DNA of 11,652 nt, from positions 1 to 11,652 of the forward strand of contig JAGMEL010000013.1 of assembly GCA_023128195.1 (NCBI GenBank), written 5' to 3'. Below the pieces are notes generated by a model, which saw nothing but the letters and a program-made list of their open reading frames with translations, did not search any database and was not told the DNA's origin. This document shows positions 1 to 5,443 of this stretch, piece after piece. The translations under genes were made by a program, and so were the position numbers. This DNA comes from Caldifarciminota bacterium. GTDB taxonomy: Bacteria > Hydrothermota > Tepidihabitantia > SM23-42. Within the stretch, counting starts at the first letter, position 1; each line of letters opens with the position of its first letter.

Positions 1-217
1 CATGCAGAAACACAAAGAGATAAGAGTTCCCACTTATTTCACCAAAAGCCACCTTTCTTGGTCCACCGCCCAGGCAGCTCCCCAGCCATTTTACATTCAG
101 TGAATCCTGAGCATAGGAAAAAGATAAGTTAAAAGTTAAAAGGAAAAAGTAAAAAATATAAAACACAAATACAATATTTACTTTTAAAAGAACCCCTTTT
201 TTAAAGATTAAGTTCAT
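1..217 (-). CDS. N-terminus of a secreted protein, possibly LVIVD/beta-propeller type (runs off the left edge)
   Basis: An open frame starts at ATG 217-215 and continues for 72 codons to the window edge. It begins MNLIFKKG, followed by a long aromatic/aliphatic core and a plausible signal peptidase site SFSYA|QDS near residue 36. Secretion across the inner membrane is therefore likely. The mature start, with VKWLGSCLGGGPRKVAF followed by GNSYLFVFL, resembles the first blade of LVIVD-like propeller repeats, where a G-rich turn is followed by a strand of the GNYAYVA type. That reading is an impression from about 35 residues. The start is well supported: an AGGAGG SD lies 7 nt upstream, and a TTGACA-16-TATAAT promoter lies about 115 nt further up. 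The gene reads in the same direction as the foldase operon to its right but has its own promoter, so it is probably a separate unit. The rest of the protein and its function cannot be seen. Confidence 0.72.
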   Translation of the reverse strand, partial: MNLIFKKGVLLKVNIVFVFYIFYFFLLTFNLSFSYAQDSLNVKWLGSCLGGGPRKVAFGEISGNSYLFVFLH

Positions 218-224
218 CTCATCT

Positions 225-230
225 CCTCCT
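225..230 (-). promoter_or_regulatory. Shine-Dalgarno AGGAGG for the gene starting at 217
   Basis: On the minus strand AGGAGG ends 7 nt before ATG 217. This is the ideal spacing and fixes the start of the truncated secreted-protein gene. Other nearby ATGs (222 and 240, minus strand) run into a stop after a few codons. Confidence 0.75.
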
Positions 231-339
231 GCTGTTCCATTATATTAACCAACTGTGAAAAATTTGTGAAATTGCAGATTTTGATGTTGGAAAAATTTTG
301 TCTCTGTGTATACTAGCTATCATTCCATTTCCTTATATT

Positions 340-367
340 ATTATAACAGTAATGCTATTATTGTCAA
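340..367 (-). promoter_or_regulatory. Sigma-70-type promoter, TTGACA-16-TATAAT
   Basis: On the minus strand a perfect -35 TTGACA (367-362) and a perfect -10 TATAAT (345-340) are separated by 16 bp. Transcription should start near 333, giving a leader of roughly 115 nt before ATG 217. I see no recognisable riboswitch in the leader, only a short direct repeat built on TGTGAAA (about 252-271, plus-strand sense). The promoter lies about 145 bp beyond the stop of the gene ending at 512, so the secreted-protein gene can be expressed independently of the foldase operon. Confidence 0.75.
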
Positions 368-450
368 TCCCTCATTGCAAACGTTAACACACATCGTTAC
401 CACTTTTTGAAGGATGTAAAGAAGCTACTTGAAATAGCGGGCCTCCCCGG

Positions 451-514
451 ATAGTCAGATAGTCAATTAGACGATAAGACTATGCGACTATAAGACTATG
501 AGACAATCAGACTA
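451..514. repeat. Degenerate 8-bp tandem repeat, eight units
   Basis: Sixty-four bases divide into eight consecutive 8-mers with no leftover. Read on the plus strand, the last six follow the pattern T-N-R/C-GAC-W/G-A (for example taagacta occurs twice), and the first two are a rearranged version containing gatagtca twice. The array lies just after the SurA-like gene on the minus strand, and its last three bases (512-514) are the TAG stop of that gene. No T-run or strong stem is present, so it is not an obvious terminator. Just outside it, at 438-449, is a weak 4-bp CGGG/CCCG stem. The rest of the 218-511 gap holds only the promoter and leader of the left-hand gene. Confidence 0.7.
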
Positions 515-1750
515 CAACTGGGAGGGAGGGAATATTTTTATAAATGTTTTTTCCTTTAGCTCTTCAATTAATTGTGTAAAATATTTCTGAAGGTCTTGTT
601 GATATAGATACTGATAAATCTGGTCGCGCAGTTCCTCAAAGGTCAAAGGTTCTTCAGAAATCTTTTCTCTAAGATATATCTGATGAAAACCATAAGGGGT
701 TAAAAGTGGTTCACTTAGTTGCCCCGGCTCGAGATTTTTTACAATCTCATCCACAGGTGGTGAAAGCTGATTAATGTAGAATTCACCCAGGTCAATATTA
801 GGGTCATCTGAATATATCTGTGCCAGGCTATCAAAATCAGCACCTTGGCCAATCAATTCACCAAGTTTATTCGAAAAGTTTTCTGTGCTTAGTGTATCTG
901 CTTTAGTAACCTTAACCTTTATCAGAATCTGTCTTAGAAGAACCCAATCTGCCCCTTTGTTCAGGACTTCAACAATATGATAACCCAATCTTGTAGGGAA
1001 TGGCTGAGAGATTGTGCCGGGCTTAAGCTTAAAAACCATTCCCTCAAATTCCTCCATTGTTTCACCTTTTTTTATCTTCCCCAACATTCCGCCTTTATAT
1101 TTCGAATTCTCGTCTTCAGAAAATTCCTGTGCCAGAATACTGAAATCACCACCTGTGTAGAGTAATTTATATACGTCTAATGCCTCATCAAATCCCTTCC
1201 TCGATTCAGCCTCACTCGGTTTTATAAACATCAAAATATGAGAAAGTTTTACGCGAGCAGGTCGATTCGCAATAGAATCTTTATTCTCTTCATAAAATCT
1301 TTTTACGGCAATTGGCGATATCATTATACCAGAAAACTTATTCTCAATGAGTTTTTGCATTATCAACTTTGTTTTCAAGTTTTCCTCATAATTCGCTTTC
1401 AAATCTTTTAGTGTTAGACCTTGTTCCTGTAGCGCCTTTAAGAAATCCGCTTCAGATGGATATTTTTCTTTTATGTCTTCAATCATCTGTGTTATCCTGG
1501 GTTCAATCTCTTCTTTAGTTACAGATATTGATTCATTCTCAGCTTCGACTAAAATAAGTTTTTGAGAAATGATTTCATTGAGTACATAATCCCTTAATTC
1601 ATCAGTACTGGTAAACATCTGCTGCGCAACGGGATCATTTGCTAAAAACCTCATATTTTCTCTGAGTTCGCTTTCAAGTATTACATCATCGCCAACATAT
1701 GCAGCGATCTGTTCTGCAAGCGTTGAGATTATAAAAATTAAGACGATCAT
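512..1750 (-). CDS. surA: SurA-like periplasmic peptidyl-prolyl isomerase with two parvulin domains
   Basis: The 412-residue product has the SurA layout. A signal peptide (hydrophobic residues 2-12, likely cut after LA at 11-12) leads into the typical mature start AEQIAAYVGDDVILESEL. A helical N-domain spans about 20-165. Parvulin domain 1 (about 167-263) shows KLSHILM with H171, GGDF (200-203), SED, KGG.LG and a terminal GYHI. Parvulin domain 2 (about 272-362) has RQIL in place of the first histidine motif but keeps GADFDSLA and GFHQI. A C-terminal helix completes the fold. SurA-type proteins chaperone outer-membrane proteins through the periplasm; domain 1 looks more likely to be catalytic than domain 2. 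It is the last gene of a three-gene operon, 50 bp after the preceding stop. No clear SD precedes ATG 1750, and the signal peptide lacks a basic n-region. An upstream in-frame ATG at 1801 is separated from it by two stop codons. Confidence 0.85.
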   Translation of the reverse strand: MIVLIFIISTLAEQIAAYVGDDVILESELRENMRFLANDPVAQQMFTSTDELRDYVLNEIISQKLILVEAENESISVTKEEIEPRITQMIEDIKEKYPSEADFLKALQEQGLTLKDLKANYEENLKTKLIMQKLIENKFSGIMISPIAVKRFYEENKDSIANRPARVKLSHILMFIKPSEAESRKGFDEALDVYKLLYTGGDFSILAQEFSEDENSKYKGGMLGKIKKGETMEEFEGMVFKLKPGTISQPFPTRLGYHIVEVLNKGADWVLLRQILIKVKVTKADTLSTENFSNKLGELIGQGADFDSLAQIYSDDPNIDLGEFYINQLSPPVDEIVKNLEPGQLSEPLLTPYGFHQIYLREKISEEPLTFEELRDQIYQYLYQQDLQKYFTQLIEELKEKTFIKIFPPSQL

Positions 1751-1800
1751 TTTATTCGACCCAAAAGTTCACAGAATAGTTTAGCAGAAAAGTTTTTTCA

Positions 1801-2613
1801 TCACTTGAGGGGTGAAAGATCAATTGTGATTTTATACTGCGTCTTTAAACTATCAACGTAGTGGCTTAAGAAATCCTTGTATTTCTTTGATAACAGATAA
1901 TTGTAGATTGCAGCGCTGTACTTACTATAATTAGCCTTTGCATGTACTTTTTTCTTATCGACCAGTTTAATGATCAGATATGTTCCCTGAATATAAGGAA
2001 TCACATCAGAGATTTCTCCTGCTTTCATAACGAAGATAATTTCTTCGATTGCGAAATCAGCGATCGTTCCTCGGTAAAGATAATCAGTAATTACTTTCGG
2101 ATCATCAGGATTTTCGAACTTTGTTAGGGAGCGTTCTCTGGCGAGCTTTAAGAAATTTGCACCTGCCTTTATCTCATCAAGTGTCATCTTGGCAGCTTCA
2201 TAACCGGGTAAAACAATCTGGGCTAATTTTACTGCATATAGAAATTCATTTTCATGCCTGTTAAAATATTCCCTAATTTCAGTTTCAGTCACTGAAGACT
2301 CACCGAATTCCCGGCGCACCAAATTCATCGCTAAAAGATTTTTCTTATAATCTTCAAACAATGTTACTATCGAATCTTCTTTATCAATACCTTGTTTTTT
2401 AGCTTCTAAATAAAGAATCTCCTGTTCTATCCAGTTTTCGCAAAATTCCTTAATTCTTTCGTCCGAAAGCTTTTTATATTCTGATTCAGGTATATACTTC
2501 ACAAACTTTGCCTTGGTCAATGTTGAACCGTCAATTCTTGCCAGGATATCTTTTTCCTGTTTGGCGCATGATATAATCAATACCGGGATTATAAAAAATA
2601 TCAATTTCTTCAA
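1801..2613 (-). CDS. Lipoprotein foldase with a divergent parvulin (PrsA/SurA-like) domain
   Basis: The 270-residue protein begins MKKLIFFIIPVLIISC, a lipoprotein signal with lipobox I-I-S-C and acylated Cys16. The following Ala would not retain it in the inner membrane under E. coli rules. Residues about 22-125 form the helical SurA_N/PrsA-like part, and residues about 128-222 a parvulin-like domain recognisable from LAQIVL, GANFLKLARERS, MKAGEISDV and GTYLIIKL. The KGG.LG segment and active-site histidine of catalytic parvulins are absent, so I infer a chaperone more than an isomerase. The start is TTG at 2613-2611, with AAGGAGG 4 nt upstream. The TTGA overlap with the stop of the previous gene indicates translational coupling. 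The C-terminus (223-270) is a lysine-rich helical tail. Assignment to the PPIC family is fairly secure; its specific clients are unknown. Confidence 0.78.
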   Translation of the reverse strand: MKKLIFFIIPVLIISCAKQEKDILARIDGSTLTKAKFVKYIPESEYKKLSDERIKEFCENWIEQEILYLEAKKQGIDKEDSIVTLFEDYKKNLLAMNLVRREFGESSVTETEIREYFNRHENEFLYAVKLAQIVLPGYEAAKMTLDEIKAGANFLKLARERSLTKFENPDDPKVITDYLYRGTIADFAIEEIIFVMKAGEISDVIPYIQGTYLIIKLVDKKKVHAKANYSKYSAAIYNYLLSKKYKDFLSHYVDSLKTQYKITIDLSPLK

Positions 2614-3911
2614 TTTTCCTCCTTCATTAATTTTTCCAGTACTGGCTGATTAATCTCTGGGTTATACTTCTTATGCAAATCCTCAAATATGTTCTTTCGT
2701 AAAGAGGCTATTTTCTCATCACGTACTTTAGCCTTCAATACTAAATAAACATCACTAAACTTTTTGTCATTATATTCATCCTGATGATCTTTATAATAAT
2801 TCACTATTTCCATCGAATCTACGACCGCTTTTCCCAAAACTTCATCCGAATAGAATTTCTGGTAAATAAGTAATGACAGGGCATTACTCAATCGTTTTTT
2901 TACGTGTACTTTTTTATCAAAATGTTCCTTTACAGCCTTATCATATATGAGATCCGGGATTAATACGCGCTCAATCAATTTCCTGGGTTCAACAGATGAT
3001 TGTCTGTATTGGTTCAGCACTGCCTGTCTAATCGTACGCACCTGGACGTACGAGGTGTCATGTTTTTTAACAACCCATTTATTAAGATCATCCGCTGTAA
3101 TAAGAGATTCAGGTTTTAACAAAGCATCCAATCCTTCCTCACTGTATTCAATTTTTGCCTTATCGACTATCTTCTCGATAAACTGCTCAGCCCGTTCAAG
3201 AATTTTCTCGCGCATCAGGTTATTGCGAATGCTCGGTGCTATATTCTCAAATGTAGGTGTATCTGTTTTTTTATGTTCAATCACCTTGAAAATGTACAGA
3301 TAATTACCGAGTTGTATTACATTTGTTGTTCTACCTTCTTTTGTTTTTTCAACCTGCGTTACTATTTCAGGCGGCAATTGTATGGCTGCTAATGTACCTA
3401 TATCACCATTTTCTGTTAAGGTATCAAGGGACAATTTCAAAAGAGAATCAAACAGAACACCTTTTTTCAACTCAGCCTGGATGTGTTGTGCAAGAGATTC
3501 TTCATCAACAACAATTTGTGCAAGGTGATATTGATTAACAATTTGATTATAAATCTTTCTTATCTCTGAATCAGGTACTTTTACTTTATTTATAACCTTA
3601 TCTTCATAGTAGGCACGATAGATAACTTCTTTACGGTGTGTCTCAAACGCAATCGTCACAATTGGATCTTTATCATAACCTCTTGCACGTCCTTCTTTAA
3701 CTATAAGCACATGATTAACAAATTCATCGACCTTTTCCACTCTCTTTAGCGAATCATCAGTCGGCGCAAATTGAAAGTTTTCTTTAAAATCAGCGATTGT
3801 ATATGTGTCACTTTCAGTAGTAACCAAAACCTGATTTTCAAAGGAACAGCTGATGATGAACACAAAGAGTGGTAAAATAAAGTATTTTGTGTTGTTTATT
3901 ATTTTTTTCAT
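2610..3911 (-). CDS. Lipoprotein foldase with SurA_N and degenerate parvulin regions, promoter-proximal gene
   Basis: The 433-residue product starts MKKIINNTKYFILPLFVF followed by IISC, a lipoprotein signal with Cys22 as the probable lipidation site and Ser at +2. Residues about 28-125 resemble the SurA N-domain (IADFKENF, then helices rich in charged residues, ending VPDSEIRKIYNQI). Residues about 128-214 look like a degenerate parvulin domain (HLAQIVV, FDSLLKLSLD, NGDIGTL, LGNYLYIFKVIEHK). The remaining 215 residues are mostly helical and may form a second chaperone lobe; a strand at 385-395 (FSDVYLVLKAK) looks like the start of a second, incomplete parvulin repeat. The gene is first in the minus-strand operon; its ATG lies 5 nt after a TAAAAT -10 box, implying a leaderless transcript. 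It overlaps the next gene by 4 nt. A role in periplasmic or outer-membrane protein folding is inferred from family and neighbours. Confidence 0.75.
   Translation of the reverse strand: MKKIINNTKYFILPLFVFIISCSFENQVLVTTESDTYTIADFKENFQFAPTDDSLKRVEKVDEFVNHVLIVKEGRARGYDKDPIVTIAFETHRKEVIYRAYYEDKVINKVKVPDSEIRKIYNQIVNQYHLAQIVVDEESLAQHIQAELKKGVLFDSLLKLSLDTLTENGDIGTLAAIQLPPEIVTQVEKTKEGRTTNVIQLGNYLYIFKVIEHKKTDTPTFENIAPSIRNNLMREKILERAEQFIEKIVDKAKIEYSEEGLDALLKPESLITADDLNKWVVKKHDTSYVQVRTIRQAVLNQYRQSSVEPRKLIERVLIPDLIYDKAVKEHFDKKVHVKKRLSNALSLLIYQKFYSDEVLGKAVVDSMEIVNYYKDHQDEYNDKKFSDVYLVLKAKVRDEKIASLRKNIFEDLHKKYNPEINQPVLEKLMKEEN
2618..2624 (-). promoter_or_regulatory. Shine-Dalgarno AAGGAGG deciding a TTG start at 2613
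   Basis: AAGGAGG on the minus strand precedes TTG 2613-2611 by 4 nt. It lies inside the last codons of the upstream gene, whose TGA stop (2612-2610) overlaps the TTG. This supports TTG as a coupled start for the second foldase, because the protein then begins directly with its basic lipoprotein signal (KK). Confidence 0.65.
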
Positions 3912-3916
3912 GGTCT

Positions 3917-3944
3917 ATTTTACACAAACAACCTCCAAAGTCAA
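3917..3944 (-). promoter_or_regulatory. Promoter of the foldase operon, TTGACT-16-TAAAAT
   Basis: On the minus strand TTGACT (3944-3939) and TAAAAT (3922-3917) are 16 bp apart. The predicted +1 falls at or within 1 nt of the A of ATG 3911, so the mRNA would be leaderless. The only SD-like string, GGAGG, lies inside the promoter spacer and would not be transcribed. Confidence 0.65.
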
Positions 3945-3947
3945 GCC

Positions 3948-3975
3948 TTGATTTTATTATAATGGTAGATATAAT
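3948..3975 (+). promoter_or_regulatory. Promoter of the AI-2E-family gene, TTGATT-16-TATAAT
   Basis: TTGATT (3948-3953) and TATAAT (3970-3975) are separated by 16 bp. The predicted +1 is 3982, the A of an ATG. An overlapping second TATAAT occurs at 3958-3963, but no matching -35 box sits at the right distance. The -35 box lies only 3 bp from the oppositely oriented -35 box of the foldase operon. Confidence 0.6.
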
Positions 3976-3981
3976 GTGTTA

Positions 3982-5133
3982 ATGCAAAAAGCAGTTTTTT
4001 ACATTGCAATAATCATTATTGCTGGATTTATAATTCTTTCAGAAACCTTTGCACCCATCTGGCTTTTACTGCTTATTTTAGCTATGCTCTGGCCTTACCA
4101 GCGAAGAAAGAATGTTCGGCCTGTATTTTTAATCAGTATCTTGTTATTTATTCTTTACTTCATTTTACATTACTTTTCAATCTTAATTCCATTTATTGTG
4201 GGTTTAGGAATTGCCTATATCCTGGCTCCTTTGGTCAATTTCTTAGAGAAAAGAAAAATACCACGGGTAATCGCCATATTGATCTTTCTATTACCCGTAA
4301 TTGCTGTTTTCCCCCTGATTTTTATCTTAATCATTTCAGGGTTAATAGAAGAACTGCAGGGATTAATAGAGAAAATTCCTTATGCGGTTCAGCAAATTCA
4401 GGCATACTCAGGTGTAATAATAAATAAATTAATTGAATTGGGTATTGATATCGACCCAAATATTATTGCCAGCACAGTTACATCGCATTTGACCAATATT
4501 ATTAGCGGCATCTTCACAACCATTGGGCAGATTGGCAAAGGTATTGGTGGTATTGTTATAGTTATCTATAACTTAGTGTTTGTGCCATTATCAGCTTTCT
4601 TATTCCTTTCAGATCGAGAAGAAATAAACGATTGGTTCAGAAACCTCTTTATTGCCAAGGATAGAAAGCGGATTGACGAATTTATTGACAAGCTGAATAT
4701 CTCGCTTGCTCGATTTTTTCGAGGTTCATTACTATTAATGCTTATTGTGGGATTTATTATTGGATTTACATTATGGATTCTTGGTATAAAATATTATCTG
4801 CTTTTAGGGGTGATTGCCGGTGTCTGTAATATCATACCCAACATAGGTTATATCCTGAGTTTTGTACCAGCCATCTTAATAGGGCTTTTAAGTCCTTCTC
4901 CTTTAGTAAATCTTATTAAAATTGCTGGTGTTTATGTTGGTGAACAGCTTCTCGAGAATTTTTTCCTGGGACCAGTAATAATTGGTAGGTCGTCAAAACT
5001 CCATCCAGTAGTTGTAATGATTGTATTAATTCTCGGTGGCACAATGTTTGGATTCTGGGGTGTCCTTCTTGCAGTACCAGCAACAATATTCATTAGAGAA
5101 TTTTTGAATTATTTCCTGGAATTCAATCTGTAG
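3982..5133 (+). CDS. AI-2E family (PerM/YdiK-like) polytopic membrane transporter
   Basis: This inner-membrane protein of about 383 residues has eight or more hydrophobic segments. Two extra helices at the N-terminus (about 2-38) precede the family core, which starts around residue 46 with a helix pair followed by LAPLVNFLEKRKIPRV. A long amphipathic loop (about 122-185) is followed by FVPLSAFLFLSDREE, a helix near 248-268, the signature IIPNIGYILSFVPA (about 284-297) and the conserved end region with ENFFLGPVIIGRS, LHPVVVMIVLILGG and FGFWGVLLAVP. Family members have been linked to autoinducer-2 export or Na+/H+ antiport; the substrate here cannot be told. A GTG at 3976 is in frame, but it would lie upstream of the predicted +1. 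I prefer ATG 3982, which needs no leader; no SD is visible. The gene is monocistronic, since a new promoter follows before korD. Confidence 0.85.
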   Translation: MQKAVFYIAIIIIAGFIILSETFAPIWLLLLILAMLWPYQRRKNVRPVFLISILLFILYFILHYFSILIPFIVGLGIAYILAPLVNFLEKRKIPRVIAILIFLLPVIAVFPLIFILIISGLIEELQGLIEKIPYAVQQIQAYSGVIINKLIELGIDIDPNIIASTVTSHLTNIISGIFTTIGQIGKGIGGIVIVIYNLVFVPLSAFLFLSDREEINDWFRNLFIAKDRKRIDEFIDKLNISLARFFRGSLLLMLIVGFIIGFTLWILGIKYYLLLGVIAGVCNIIPNIGYILSFVPAILIGLLSPSPLVNLIKIAGVYVGEQLLENFFLGPVIIGRSSKLHPVVVMIVLILGGTMFGFWGVLLAVPATIFIREFLNYFLEFNL

Positions 5134-5142
5134 AAGAGATAT

Positions 5143-5178
5143 TTATTGAACTGCCAAGTGGCTAAGCGGATTCAATAA
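5143..5178. repeat. Inverted repeat upstream of the kor promoter
   Basis: TTATTGAA (5143-5150) and TTCAATAA (5171-5178) are perfect 8-bp complements around a 20-nt loop, which itself contains a GCCA/TGGC hairpin. The element starts 10 bp after the AI-2E gene stop and ends 8 bp before the kor -35 box. The outer stem is AT-rich with no U-run after it, so an intrinsic terminator is unlikely. An operator for a dimeric regulator is possible but unproven. Confidence 0.4.
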
Positions 5179-5186
5179 CTGATTTC

Positions 5187-5214
5187 TTGACTGTACATAT
5201 TTAATGACTATAAT
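5187..5214 (+). promoter_or_regulatory. Promoter of korDABC, TTGACT-16-TATAAT
   Basis: TTGACT (5187-5192) and TATAAT (5209-5214) are separated by 16 bp. The expected +1 is 5221-5222, the position of the ATG at 5222, so the operon mRNA appears leaderless. An upstream ATG at 5204 lies in the spacer and would not be transcribed. Confidence 0.68.
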
Positions 5215-5221
5215 AAAATTC

Positions 5222-5443
5222 ATGGCAGTTAAAACACGCAAATTCAAGGTAGATATAAATAAAATGTGGTGCAAGGGATGTGAGATTTGTGTTGCTTTCT
5301 GCCCCAAGAATGTTCTTGCAATGGAAAATGGTAAAGCAAAAGTCATTAATCCTGATGCATGTACTGGTTGTCTATTATGCGAAATCTATTGTCCGGATTT
5401 CGCCCTAAAGGTGATTAAACTGAAGGATGCAGAGAATAAATAA
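5222..5443 (+). CDS. korD: 2-oxoacid:ferredoxin oxidoreductase delta subunit (2x[4Fe-4S] ferredoxin)
   Basis: The product has 73 residues from ATG 5222 (MAVKTRKFKVDINKMW). It carries two complete C-x2-C-x2-C-x3-C-P clusters, with cysteines 17, 20, 23, 27 and 47, 50, 53, 57, typical of 8Fe ferredoxin subunits. In Kor/Oor complexes this subunit passes electrons from the catalytic beta subunit to soluble ferredoxin in the cytoplasm. It heads a D-A-B-C operon, the same gene order as oorDABC of Helicobacter. A start at ATG 5204 would add six residues, but that codon sits between the -35 and -10 boxes, so 5222 is preferred. The 3' end overlaps korA by 17 nt. Confidence 0.9.
   Translation: MAVKTRKFKVDINKMWCKGCEICVAFCPKNVLAMENGKAKVINPDACTGCLLCEIYCPDFALKVIKLKDAENK

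Noticed and set aside
437..450. CGGG/CCCG stem after the SurA-like gene as a terminator.
   Set aside because: The stem has only 4 bp and is followed by CTATTTC rather than a T-run.
451..514. The 8-bp repeats as a CRISPR array.
   Set aside because: Units are 8 bp with no spacers between them and no cas genes are present.
3976..3981. GTG at 3976 as the start of the AI-2E-family gene.
   Set aside because: It lies directly after the -10 box, upstream of the predicted transcription start, and no SD supports it. ATG 3982 is two codons later in the same frame.
5151..5178. Segment AAGTGGCTAAGCGG looks like the D-arm of a tRNA-Leu or tRNA-Ser.
   Set aside because: No anticodon arm, T-arm (GGTTCGA) or acceptor pairing can be found around it; the resemblance is limited to about 14 bases.
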